Assembly (NCBI GenBank): GCA_964418645.1
Contig: CAYQME010000008.1
Location: forward strand, 1 to 60,581
DNA length: 60,581 nucleotides
Source of the DNA: JAADHG01 sp964418645
Lineage (GTDB): Bacteria > Bacteroidota > Bacteroidia > Flavobacteriales > Flavobacteriaceae
Direction: 5' to 3'
Shown: positions 16,198-24,905 of the stretch, piece after piece
Numbering within the stretch: position 1 is the first letter of the stretch
How the letters are laid out: every line of letters begins with the position of its first letter
Translations under genes and position numbers: made by a program
The notes under the pieces: generated by a model
The model's input: only the letters and a program-made list of their open reading frames with translations
Told to the model about the DNA's origin: nothing
Database searches by the model: none

Positions 16198-17550
16198 GTG
16201 GAGTATAAACAAGGAAGATATTCAAATTTAATAAGTCCTCTATTTACATTTATAGATTTAATTATCATTAATAGCACAATTTATTTATTTGATATAGGTC
16301 TTATAAATGTTTATCTTTTTAATGCGTACATATCTATACTATGGATTATAATATCATTTAAAAACTATTATTATAAAGTACAGCGAACCACTAGAATTGT
16401 ACAGATTATAACACTGTTAGTAAGACAATTTATATTATATGCTTTGATTTTATATGCATTTATTGGTGTTTTTAAACAACCCAATATAAGCAGACTAACT
16501 TTAGGAAATTACTTGCTGATTGTATTTGTAGTATTAGCAGCATTTAAATTTTTAAGCTATTTTTTGTTAAATAAATACAGAGCAAATTTAGGAGGGAACA
16601 TAAGAAATGTAATTGTTATTGGGAATAATGAAAAATCACGACAGCTTATTAATATTTTCAATGCGAGATTAGATTTTGGGTACAAATTCAAAAAACAGTT
16701 TAGTATAGATAACAAGGAGAGCTCTTTAGAAGAATGCTTTTCTTATGTTATTAAGAATAATATTGATAAAATCTATTTTTCGGTAGCAGAACTATCCAAC
16801 GAGCAAATTAACAAACTGGTAGACTTCGCAGATAATAATTTAAGGGAGTTAAAATTTATACCAGATAATAAAGATATTTTTTCTAAGAAGCTGAAGTATG
16901 AATATTATGACTATATACCGATTTTATCCTTTAGAGCAATACCACTACAAGAACCATTTAATAAATTTGTAAAGCGCTTGTTTGATATTGTGTTTGCTAG
17001 CGCAATCATTGTTTTTTTACTATCCTGGTTAACACCAATTTTGGCTATAATTATAAAGTTAGAATCTAAAGGACCTGTGTTTTTTAAACAATCTAGAAAC
17101 GGATTTAATTATAAAGAATTTTATTGTTATAAATTCCGCTCTATGACGCCAAATAAAGCCGCCCATTTACACCAAGCCACCAAAGGAGACCAACGGGTTA
17201 CTAAAGTGGGGAAGTTTATCAGAAAAACAAGTATAGACGAATTACCTCAGTTTTTTAACGTATTGTTTGGTGATATGTCTGTTGTTGGCCCAAGACCGCA
17301 TATGGTAAGCCATACCAATATGTATGCACAGAGAGTAGATAAGTTTATGGTGCGCCATTTTGTAAAACCCGGCATTACAGGGTTAGCACAAATAAGCGGT
17401 TTTCGGGGAGAAATTGAAACGGATAATGATATTATTAGCAGAGTGAAGTATGATATTTTTTATATTGAAAATTGGTCGTTACTTTTAGATTTAAAGATTA
17501 TTTTTCAAACCTTTTTAAGAGCTTTAAAGGGAGATGAAAAAGCCTATTAA
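16198..17550 (+). CDS. Undecaprenyl-phosphate sugar-1-phosphate transferase (WcaJ type)
   Basis: 450 aa. Four to five N-terminal membrane segments, a CoA-binding-like cytoplasmic domain (about 130-250), another membrane segment (FDIVFASAIIVFLLSWLTPI), and the C-terminal bacterial sugar transferase domain. That domain has GPVFFKQSRNGFNYKEFYCY, KFRSM, TSIDELPQFFNVLFGDMSVV and GPRPH. It would load the first sugar phosphate, probably glucose-1-phosphate, on undecaprenyl phosphate and so start each repeat unit. GTG start at 16198. Confidence 0.92.
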   Translation: MEYKQGRYSNLISPLFTFIDLIIINSTIYLFDIGLINVYLFNAYISILWIIISFKNYYYKVQRTTRIVQIITLLVRQFILYALILYAFIGVFKQPNISRLTLGNYLLIVFVVLAAFKFLSYFLLNKYRANLGGNIRNVIVIGNNEKSRQLINIFNARLDFGYKFKKQFSIDNKESSLEECFSYVIKNNIDKIYFSVAELSNEQINKLVDFADNNLRELKFIPDNKDIFSKKLKYEYYDYIPILSFRAIPLQEPFNKFVKRLFDIVFASAIIVFLLSWLTPILAIIIKLESKGPVFFKQSRNGFNYKEFYCYKFRSMTPNKAAHLHQATKGDQRVTKVGKFIRKTSIDELPQFFNVLFGDMSVVGPRPHMVSHTNMYAQRVDKFMVRHFVKPGITGLAQISGFRGEIETDNDIISRVKYDIFYIENWSLLLDLKIIFQTFLRALKGDEKAY

Positions 17551-18310
17551 TATGGTCTCAATTATTACTCCAGCGTATAATGCAGAACATTTTATTTCAG
17601 CGACAATACAATCAGTGATTAGCCAAACATTTACTAATTGGGAAATGATTATCGTTGATGATGGTTCTTCAGACAATACGTGTGCTATTATCAATAATTT
17701 TGTAGCTATTGATAATAGAATAAACTTATTAAAGCACAGTCAAAATTTAGGAACAGGAGTTGCAAGAAATAAAGGAATTAAAAAAGCTACAGGAAATTAT
17801 ATAGCATTTTTGGATGCCGATGATGTATGGGAACCTCACAAATTGGAGGCGCAATTAGTGTTTATGGAAGCACATAAAACTGCAATTAGTTATTCGTCAT
17901 ACGAACTCATAGACGAACAAGGCAATGCGCTAAACAAAATAGTTGAGGCATTGCCTAGAGTTACTTTTAACAAACAGCTTAAATGCAATTATATTGGGAA
18001 TCTAACTGGGATGTATAATGTTGATGTTTTGGGAAAATTATATTTACCAGAAATCACTAAACGACAAGATTGGGTCATGTGGTTAAAGGCGATTAAAAAA
18101 GCTGGAGAAGCAAGGGGGATTCAAGAATCGTTAGCAAAATATAGAATACGAAAAGACGCTATATCTTCAAACAAAATGAGTTTGCTGAAACATAATTTTA
18201 ATGTATATCGTAAAGAACTAAAATTTAGTATGATAAAATCGACAGCCTATTTAGTGCTGTTTTTGCTGGAATACTTTTTTATAAAGCCAAAACAAATCAA
18301 AAGTATATAA
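17534..18310 (+). CDS. Glycosyltransferase family 2
   Basis: 258 aa GT-A enzyme: SIITPAYNAEHFI at the start, MIIVDDGSSDNTC, GVARNKGIKKATGNYIAFLD and the metal site LDADDVW. WVMWLKAIKKAG near residue 180 is typical of EPS family-2 enzymes that resemble teichuronic acid synthase. It overlaps the initiating transferase gene by 17 bases. A second possible start at ATG 17552 would remove the overlap. Likely to add the second sugar to the lipid-linked primer, judged by position only. Confidence 0.88.
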   Translation: MKKPINMVSIITPAYNAEHFISATIQSVISQTFTNWEMIIVDDGSSDNTCAIINNFVAIDNRINLLKHSQNLGTGVARNKGIKKATGNYIAFLDADDVWEPHKLEAQLVFMEAHKTAISYSSYELIDEQGNALNKIVEALPRVTFNKQLKCNYIGNLTGMYNVDVLGKLYLPEITKRQDWVMWLKAIKKAGEARGIQESLAKYRIRKDAISSNKMSLLKHNFNVYRKELKFSMIKSTAYLVLFLLEYFFIKPKQIKSI

Positions 18311-19630
18311 TTAAATCTTTACAAAAGATGAGAACTGCTTCAATTTGCCACTTTTAGTACGCTGTAAATTATCGTGACGTTCAAAAGTAATTTCCAGACC
18401 AGGTTCTAAATAATTTACCACCTCTTTTTTAATGGTTTTCATTTCGGAATCCAAAAGCACATGAGCACTTACATACTTAATTTTAAAATGTTGTTTTGAG
18501 AATTGTTCAATTACAAATTCTTTGACATTGCCATCATCTTCAATAATACTTTTTGTGATGTAATAAAAGGTCAAACCTGCTGCTTTTTTCCCACTTGGTA
18601 AATTAACAACGTCATTGGTTCTTCCAACAAGTTTTTCTAAAATAGGTTTTCGTAGTGTACTCTCTTTAGAAATCACACCAATGTCTCCAATATCATACCT
18701 AATAAAAGGGTGTGCTTTATTGTATAAAGCGGTAATTACAATACGTCCTTCTTTTCCATAAGGCAGAGGATTATTAGCATTGTCTAAAATCTCTACAAAA
18801 AGCGTTTCGTTATTAAGTTGCCATTGGTTATTAGTATTTTGAAACGCAATAAGATCTAATTCGGAGGCGCCATATTCATTAATTACAGGCACATCAAATT
18901 GTTTTTCTAAAAGGGTTTTATCATCATCAAATAACATTTCAGCGGTAACAATGCACACTTTTAGGGTTGGACAAATCTGCTTTAGAATGATATCTTTTCT
19001 CTGTAAAAATTTAGCGAATTGCACTATTGCGCTTGTGTATCCATTAATGTAATCAAAGGGAGAAGCACTAAATTTTGTAAGGTATTTTTCAAATGCAATA
19101 TCACTTAGATCGAATATTGAAAATCGATTACGGTTACTAAAATAATCTTTGATACGTTCTTTATAATATCCCTTTTTATCTAAAGGGACGCCATAAAAAC
19201 GCGCTTGTTTGGAATGATTAAAATCCAGATGATACCACAAAAACCGATCTTGAATCTCGGCCCAAGTCATAGCATGGCAAAATTTATCTTTAGCGAAAAT
19301 AAAAGGGTCACCAGAAGACCCCGAAGTTTTGTTTATATAAACAGTTTTCTCTGTAAAATTAACAGAAAGACGTTTATGTAATGGTTGTTGCAAATCGCGT
19401 TTTGTCATTACGGGAACACTATTCCAGTCTAAAGCATCAGTACGACTAGCAAAGGATTTATAAAACGTATTATTTGCTAAGTGATAAGATACAATATTTT
19501 CCTTTTTTTGTTTAATATAAGCTTTAAATTCAGTATTGTTTTTCTTCTGAATATTCCGTAATAATTGCTTTGCTTTCAGGATAGGAAAACCATTTAAACG
19601 CAACGAAAGATTAAATAAATTTAAAGGCAA
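18311..19630 (-). CDS. CapK/phenylacetate-CoA ligase-like adenylate-forming enzyme
   Basis: 439 aa. It has the AMP/ATP-binding loop YINKTSGSSGDPF, the A5-like EYGASELD, HPFIRYDIGDIG, and the C-terminal hinge GRTNDVVNLPSG of the phenylacetate-CoA ligase/CapK family. CapK-like enzymes are regularly found beside capsule genes, and probably activate an acid for transfer or modification of the glycan. It is convergent with the preceding glycosyltransferase, the two stops touching at 18310/18311. TTG start. It is transcribed divergently from purD and closes the polysaccharide locus. Confidence 0.82.
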   Translation of the reverse strand: MPLNLFNLSLRLNGFPILKAKQLLRNIQKKNNTEFKAYIKQKKENIVSYHLANNTFYKSFASRTDALDWNSVPVMTKRDLQQPLHKRLSVNFTEKTVYINKTSGSSGDPFIFAKDKFCHAMTWAEIQDRFLWYHLDFNHSKQARFYGVPLDKKGYYKERIKDYFSNRNRFSIFDLSDIAFEKYLTKFSASPFDYINGYTSAIVQFAKFLQRKDIILKQICPTLKVCIVTAEMLFDDDKTLLEKQFDVPVINEYGASELDLIAFQNTNNQWQLNNETLFVEILDNANNPLPYGKEGRIVITALYNKAHPFIRYDIGDIGVISKESTLRKPILEKLVGRTNDVVNLPSGKKAAGLTFYYITKSIIEDDGNVKEFVIEQFSKQHFKIKYVSAHVLLDSEMKTIKKEVVNYLEPGLEITFERHDNLQRTKSGKLKQFSSFVKI

Positions 19631-19683
19631 AATATTGATATAATGTTTTTGTAAATTAATTATTTTTTAAGCGTAAAAGCAAT

Positions 19684-19691
19684 TATTTTTG
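19684..19691 (+). promoter_or_regulatory. -7 box upstream of purD
   Basis: TATTTTTG fits TAnnTTTG and lies 22 bases before the purD ATG. No convincing TTTG -33 box at the right spacing was seen. Confidence 0.5.
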
Positions 19692-19713
19692 CACTTTATA
19701 AAAACACAACACA

Positions 19714-20985
19714 ATGAATATCTTAATTCTAGGCTCTGGCGGAAGAGAACATACCTTCGCTTGGAAAATTTCAAAAAGTCCGTTATGTAAGCAATTGTTT
19801 GTAGCGCCAGGGAATTCAGGCACTTCTAAAATTGCAAGGAATATAGATATAAGTGTTACTGATTTTGAGTCAATCAAAGTTCTAGTGTTAAGTAAAAATA
19901 TCGCTATGGTTGTTGTTGGTCCAGAAGACCCATTAGTAAGAGGTATTTATGATTTTTTCATAAACGATAAAGACTTAAATCATGTTATGGTTATTGGTCC
20001 ACAAGCCAAGGCCGCACAATTGGAAGGTAGCAAAGAATTTGCTAAAGAGTTTTTAATCAGACATCATATTCCAACGGCAGCATACAAGAGTTTTACTAAG
20101 GAAAATGTTGAAGACGGCTATTCCTTTTTAGAGACACTTAATCCGCCTTATGTGCTTAAAGCCGATGGATTAGCAGCAGGGAAAGGGGTTCTTATTTTAA
20201 ATAGTTTAGACGAAGCCAAAGGAGAGCTAAAGCAAATGCTGGTTAAATCAAAATTTGGAGAAGCCAGCACCAAAGTTGTTATAGAAGAGTTTTTGGATGG
20301 TATTGAATTAAGCTGTTTTGTGCTTACGGATGGGAAAGATTATAAAATATTACCAACAGCAAAAGACTACAAGCGTATAGATGAAGGTGATACAGGGTTA
20401 AATACAGGTGGTATGGGCGCAATTTCTCCAGTACCTTTTGCAGATAAAACATTAATGACAAAAATTGAAGAGCGTATAGTAAAACCAACTATTTTAGGGC
20501 TTCAAAAGGATAGTTTGCCATACAAAGGATTTATTTTTATAGGACTCATTATGGTGGGTAACGATCCATTTGTAATTGAATATAATGTGAGAATGGGAGA
20601 TCCGGAAACTGAAGTGGTTTTGCCAAGACTTAAAAATGACTTAGTCAAAATATTTCAAGCAATTGGGAATAGAACTTTAAAAGATATAGATATTGAAATT
20701 GATGAGCGTTCAGCAGCAACTGTAATGCTAGTATCTGGAGGCTACCCAGAAGCTTATGAAAAAGGAAAAGAAATTACGGGTATTGAATCTATTTCTGATG
20801 CAATAGCATTTCATGCAGGAGCAAAGATTGAGAATAGTAAAGTAGTGACCTCGGGAGGGCGCGTTATGGCAATTACATCTTTTGGAAAAGATTACAAAGA
20901 GGCATTAACAAAAACCTATCAAAACATTGAAAAACTACATTTTGATAAAATGTATTATCGTAAAGATTTAGGTTTTGATTTATAA
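19714..20985 (+). CDS. purD: Phosphoribosylamine--glycine ligase
   Basis: 423 aa, the GAR synthetase of purine synthesis: phosphoribosylamine + glycine + ATP. The N-domain has ILGSGGREHTFAWK. The ATP-grasp region has YVLKADGLAAGKGVLIL, VIEEFLDGIELSCF and GGMGAISPVPFAD. EYNVRMGDPETEVVLPRL supplies the metal-binding Glu/Asn. Full length and collinear with the family. Its 3' end overlaps the convergent small membrane protein gene by 6 bases. Confidence 0.97.
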   Translation: MNILILGSGGREHTFAWKISKSPLCKQLFVAPGNSGTSKIARNIDISVTDFESIKVLVLSKNIAMVVVGPEDPLVRGIYDFFINDKDLNHVMVIGPQAKAAQLEGSKEFAKEFLIRHHIPTAAYKSFTKENVEDGYSFLETLNPPYVLKADGLAAGKGVLILNSLDEAKGELKQMLVKSKFGEASTKVVIEEFLDGIELSCFVLTDGKDYKILPTAKDYKRIDEGDTGLNTGGMGAISPVPFADKTLMTKIEERIVKPTILGLQKDSLPYKGFIFIGLIMVGNDPFVIEYNVRMGDPETEVVLPRLKNDLVKIFQAIGNRTLKDIDIEIDERSAATVMLVSGGYPEAYEKGKEITGIESISDAIAFHAGAKIENSKVVTSGGRVMAITSFGKDYKEALTKTYQNIEKLHFDKMYYRKDLGFDL

Positions 20986-21207
20986 ATAAGAGTGAGACGT
21001 AATACTTTTGTCTTCTTCTCCGTTATCATTATAGGATTTTAATTGTTTCATCCAATATATAAATGCTGAGAAACCAATAATGATTAAAACCCAAGACACT
21101 ATATTGGCTGCCCACCAATTGTCAAGTTGTATTTCCCTCAAAGCATCGTAAGGTGCAAATAAAACATTTACGAATAAGTCCTGTATGGCATAAAAAAAAT
21201 CTTTCAT
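20980..21207 (-). CDS. Small membrane protein, DUF6341-like
   Basis: 75 aa with an N-terminal amphipathic part (MKDFFYAIQDLFVNVLF), one clear membrane segment (residues about 33-52, WWAANIVSWVLIIIGFSAFI), and a charged, acidic C-terminus. The family name is given from its position between purD and a DUF6427-like gene, an arrangement I associate with Flavobacteriaceae. No function is known. It overlaps the purD 3' end. Confidence 0.65.
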   Translation of the reverse strand: MKDFFYAIQDLFVNVLFAPYDALREIQLDNWWAANIVSWVLIIIGFSAFIYWMKQLKSYNDNGEEDKSITSHSYL

Positions 21208-21349
21208 TGGGAAATAATCTTGTATTTATAGTGCAAAACTACATATTTTTTTCGTTTTAAATTTTAAAAGAATCAAAAAAATAGAGTAATTTCCCTTTGT
21301 CTGTGATTTAATTATTTTGAACATCAGAAGAAATCCAGAAACGCTTTAA

Positions 21350-22273
21350 ATGATTACAAGATTTTTTAAAACATCTAAGCCGATACATTTAGTAATAATA
21401 GCTCTATTTGCACTAATGGTATTCATTATTACAAGCCTAGGTAATATCAATGAAGGGTTAAGTTTTGGAACTACAATAAAAGCGCTAAGTAAATACAGTG
21501 TTATTTTAATCTCTATACTTACATTGAGTTTTTTAGTAAAGAAAAACAAACTCACTAAGAACAACAATTATGACATTTTGATTTATGGGTTGCTACTAGC
21601 AATTTTGCCAATAACCATGCATATTACTAATATTTTACTAGCTAATTTTTTTATTCTTTTAGCATTTCGTCGAATTATTAGTGTAAGGTCCAATATTAGT
21701 GTAAAAAAGAAGCTATTTGATGCTGCTTTTTGGATTGCAATAGCCACATTATTTCATTTTTGGGCAATTCTATTTTTCGTTTTAATAATTGCAGCACTGT
21801 TGTTGTATTCTATAGCTCATTTTAAAAATTGGATTGTACCTTTTATAGGTGTGCTTGTTGTTATGCTAATTACAACAGGTTATTTCGTTGTTGTATATGG
21901 AAATTTTGAAGAATTATTTAATTATTTGGAAACCATAAGTGCTAATTTTTCAAGTGAAAATTTAACAACGCTAACTTTTGAAGTATCAATTATTGGAGCT
22001 CTTGGAACATGGGCGTTAATTTTTTACAGCATTAATCTAAGACAGAAACAAAAAGCATATAGACCAATGTATATGCTTATTCTTATTGCTTTTTTAATAG
22101 GCTTAGTGGTAATTTTTATTTCGCCAAATAAAAATGGGAGTGAGTTTCTTTTTATATTTCCAGTTCTAGCAATTATAATAGCGAATTATTTAGAATCGGT
22201 TAAGCAACCTTGGTTGGCAGAGTTATATGTGTGGGTTTTAATTTTTACGCCAATGACACTTTTAATGCTGTAG
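21350..22273 (+). CDS. Polytopic membrane protein, DUF6427-like
   Basis: 307 aa with about eight to nine membrane segments covering nearly the whole chain. It opens MITRFFKTSKPIHLVIIALF and carries an arginine-containing loop at FRRIISVRSN. The overall layout is reminiscent of membrane glycosyltransferases or polymerases, but no catalytic motif is visible. It lies in the purD-upp block, and its 3' end overlaps the convergent upp by 12 bases. Function not recognised. Confidence 0.65.
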   Translation: MITRFFKTSKPIHLVIIALFALMVFIITSLGNINEGLSFGTTIKALSKYSVILISILTLSFLVKKNKLTKNNNYDILIYGLLLAILPITMHITNILLANFFILLAFRRIISVRSNISVKKKLFDAAFWIAIATLFHFWAILFFVLIIAALLLYSIAHFKNWIVPFIGVLVVMLITTGYFVVVYGNFEELFNYLETISANFSSENLTTLTFEVSIIGALGTWALIFYSINLRQKQKAYRPMYMLILIAFLIGLVVIFISPNKNGSEFLFIFPVLAIIIANYLESVKQPWLAELYVWVLIFTPMTLLML

Positions 22274-22921
22274 TTTACTCCCAAAAGCTAAATCACCAGC
22301 ATCTCCTAATCCAGGAATAATATAGCCCTTATTATTAAGTTTTTCATCTACTGTTGCAATCCACAAATGTGTATTTTTAGAAAAATTTTCACTAACAAAA
22401 TCAATACCCTTTTGCGCACCAATTACACAAACCAAATGCACTTCTTTTGGAGTCCCAAAAGGTTTTAAAGCCTCATAAGTAGCAAGCATCGACTGTCCAG
22501 TTGCTAACATTGGATCTGCTAAAATTAGAGTTTTACCTTCTAAACTCGGACATGCTAAATACTCTACAACAATTTCAAAACTTTCAGGATCATGCCTATG
22601 GTGTCTATATGCTGAAATAAACGCATTCTCAGCATCATCAAAATAATTGAGCAATCCATTATGTAATGGAACACCAGCCCTTAAAATGGAACATAATACA
22701 ATGTCATTGTTAAGAATGGCAGTAGGTTTTTTACCTAAAGGAGTTTCAATAGTTTCAGAATTATAATCTAAAGTTTTACTCATTTCATAACCAAGAATTT
22801 CACCAATACGTTCAATATTTCTTCGAAAACGCATTCTGTCTTTTTGCGTGTTAATATCTCTAATTTCAGAGATAAATGTATTTAGTATGGAGTTTTCTTC
22901 AGATAAGTTATGAATATGCAT
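22262..22921 (-). CDS. upp: Uracil phosphoribosyltransferase
   Basis: 219 aa pyrimidine salvage enzyme: uracil + PRPP to UMP. Visible are SILRAGVPLHNGLLNYF, the PRPP loop LILADPMLATGQSMLATYEA, and the uracil-binding C-terminus YIIPGLGDAGDLAFG. An N-terminal extension of about 10-15 residues is normal for Bacteroidota. It is divergent from the DUF4254 gene, sharing about 70 bases. Confidence 0.95.
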   Translation of the reverse strand: MHIHNLSEENSILNTFISEIRDINTQKDRMRFRRNIERIGEILGYEMSKTLDYNSETIETPLGKKPTAILNNDIVLCSILRAGVPLHNGLLNYFDDAENAFISAYRHHRHDPESFEIVVEYLACPSLEGKTLILADPMLATGQSMLATYEALKPFGTPKEVHLVCVIGAQKGIDFVSENFSKNTHLWIATVDEKLNNKGYIIPGLGDAGDLAFGSKLQH

Positions 22922-22962
22922 AGACCCTGTTTTTTTGAACTGTAAAGTTAACTAAATAGACT

Positions 22963-22970
22963 TATATTTG
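22963..22970 (+). promoter_or_regulatory. -7 box before the DUF4254 gene (decides the start)
   Basis: TATATTTG, an exact TAnnTTTG. It overlaps an in-frame TTG at 22968, so that TTG would lie at or before the transcript start. The ATG at 22992 is therefore the better start. Confidence 0.6.
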
Positions 22971-22991
22971 TACTTTAAATTAGTTAATGAT

Positions 22992-23600
22992 ATGTTTTCA
23001 GAAAAGGCAAATACTATTTTTCAAGAGGTGATAGGCACGTATAAAGTATTAAATACTGTTGACCAACTGTTTACTAATATCTATGATAAGGAGGAAGATG
23101 TTATTGCTCATTTACTGTATAGAAAATGTTGGATAGATACTGTGCAATGGGCTTATGAGGATATTATTAGAGACCCAAATATCAATCCTGAAGCTGCACT
23201 AAAATTGAAACGCATGATTGATGCATCCAACCAAGACAGAACCGACACTGTTGAGTATATTGATAGTTACTTTTTAGATAAATATAAGGATGTAGTGGTA
23301 AAACCAAATGCAAAAATAAACTCTGAAAGTCCCGCTTGGGTAATTGATAGGTTATCTATTCTGGCATTGAAAATTTATCATATGCATTTAGAAACAGTGC
23401 GTGAGGATGCCACTCCCGAACATAAAGTGACTTGTCAAAAAAAATTAAATGTACTATTAGAACAACGCAAAGATTTATCTACAGCACTTGACGATTTACT
23501 TGAAGATATTGCAAATGGCGATAAGTATATGAAAGTTTACAAGCAAATGAAAATGTATAATGATGATGAGCTTAACCCGGTTTTAAGAGGGCAAAAGTAA
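22992..23600 (+). CDS. DUF4254 domain protein
   Basis: About 202 aa, all-helical by eye, soluble, with conserved-looking LLYRKCWIDTVQWAYED and RKRMID-like basic segments. It matches what I recall of DUF4254, usually found beside an ADP-heptose:LPS heptosyltransferase-like gene, as here (next gene, 41 bases on). Function unknown. The start was set at ATG 22992 because the longer TTG frame runs into the promoter. Confidence 0.75.
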   Translation: MFSEKANTIFQEVIGTYKVLNTVDQLFTNIYDKEEDVIAHLLYRKCWIDTVQWAYEDIIRDPNINPEAALKLKRMIDASNQDRTDTVEYIDSYFLDKYKDVVVKPNAKINSESPAWVIDRLSILALKIYHMHLETVREDATPEHKVTCQKKLNVLLEQRKDLSTALDDLLEDIANGDKYMKVYKQMKMYNDDELNPVLRGQK

Positions 23601-23605
23601 TTTTT

Positions 23606-23626
23606 TCCTGCGAAAGCAGGAATCTC
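23606..23626. repeat. REP-like hairpin with GAAA loop
   Basis: CCTGC-GAAA-GCAGG followed by AATCTCA. It sits between the DUF4254 gene and the GT9 gene and belongs to the same repeat family as the elements near 0.1, 48.2 and 59.4 kb. The stem with a GNRA-type loop could be stable in RNA. Confidence 0.6.
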
Positions 23627-23641
23627 ATTTTGCAATAGAAA

Positions 23642-24676
23642 ATGCAAAAACTACCAAAACATATTCTAGTTATTCGTTTGTCTGCCATGGGAGATGTGGC
23701 GATGATAGTACCTGTTTTAAGAGCCTTTACACGACAATATCCAGACATAAAGATTACAGTACTCACACGAAAATTTTTCACTCCTTTTTTTAGAGATTTA
23801 GATAATGTTCAAGTTTTTCACGCAGATGTTAAAGGGAAGCACAAAGGGGTGTTAGGGCTTTATAAGTTGTCAAGATCGCTTAAAAAGCTTAAAATTGATG
23901 CCGTTGCAGATTTACACAATGTACTGCGAAGTAATATTTTAAAATTCTTTTTTTCCGGCACAAAATATATCCAGATAGATAAGGGAAGAACAGAAAAAAA
24001 AGCGTTAACCTCTGGAAAACAGTTTCAGCAACTTAAAAGCACCCATGAACGCTATGCCGAAGTTTTTGAGCAATTAGGGCTTAAAATAAATCTATTAAAC
24101 CCAGTATTTCCTGAGCCACATCCTTTAAGCGATAAGATATTAGATAGTATTACCAGAGATAATGAAAAGCGAATTGGCATTGCGCCTTTTGCTGCATTTG
24201 AAGGGAAAGCATACCCCCTAGATCTCATGGAACAAGTAATTGAAGAATTTTCAAAATCGTATTCAATATTGCTTTTTGGAGGCGGACAAAAGGAGATAGA
24301 GATTTTACATAATTTTGAAGCTAAGTTTGAAAATGTACACTCAGTTGCTGGAAAATTATCTTTAGATGAAGAACTGGATGTAATTTCTAATTTGGATGTG
24401 ATGATTTCTATGGATTCTGGGAATGCCCATATAGCTGCTATGCTTGGTATAGAAGTAATTACACTTTGGGGCGTGACACATCCATTTGCGGGATTTTATC
24501 CGTTTAATCAAAGCAAGGAAAATGCAATATTAGCAAACAGAAAAGTGTTCCCACGAATACCTACTTCAGTTTATGGTAATACATTCCCAGAAGGATATCA
24601 AGATGCCATTCGCTCAATTACACCTCAAGATATCATTACTAAAGTAGAGTCTATAACACAAAAAAGCCTTACTTAA
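23642..24676 (+). CDS. Glycosyltransferase family 9 (heptosyltransferase-like)
   Basis: 344 aa. The N-terminal ILVIRLSAMGDVAMIVPVLR and the C-terminal DVMISMDSGNAHIAAMLGIE, with ITLWGVTHPFAGFYPF, are the diagnostic GT9 motifs of ADP-heptose:LPS heptosyltransferases. Its likely job is LPS core assembly on the cytoplasmic face. It is probably co-transcribed with the DUF4254 gene. A hairpin near its 3' end serves the opposite strand better than this gene. Confidence 0.9.
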   Translation: MQKLPKHILVIRLSAMGDVAMIVPVLRAFTRQYPDIKITVLTRKFFTPFFRDLDNVQVFHADVKGKHKGVLGLYKLSRSLKKLKIDAVADLHNVLRSNILKFFFSGTKYIQIDKGRTEKKALTSGKQFQQLKSTHERYAEVFEQLGLKINLLNPVFPEPHPLSDKILDSITRDNEKRIGIAPFAAFEGKAYPLDLMEQVIEEFSKSYSILLFGGGQKEIEILHNFEAKFENVHSVAGKLSLDEELDVISNLDVMISMDSGNAHIAAMLGIEVITLWGVTHPFAGFYPFNQSKENAILANRKVFPRIPTSVYGNTFPEGYQDAIRSITPQDIITKVESITQKSLT

Positions 24677-24687
24677 AAAGCAAGGCT
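24659..24687 (-). terminator. Probable terminator for the minus-strand reductase gene
   Basis: On the minus strand AGCCTT, an 11-base loop, and AAGGCT are followed by a T-run (the A-run at 24659-24664). It overlaps the end of the GT9 gene and lies about 220 bases past the reductase stop. On the plus strand there is no T-run. Confidence 0.45.
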
Positions 24688-24905
24688 AGATTAAACGTTT
24701 TAATAGACATAGATAATCCTAAAAATGGTTAACGCTTAAATCTTTAACTAATGTATTTGTTTTTGGTACAGCTAAAAAACAATTCGTAAGAAATTATTTA
24801 TAATATTCGATAAAGAGCACACTTTATCTGTTTATAAGAAAATAAATCGGATGAAATACACTTTTGCTATTAACACTTGTCTATAAAATTTTTAAGAAAG
24901 TCTAA

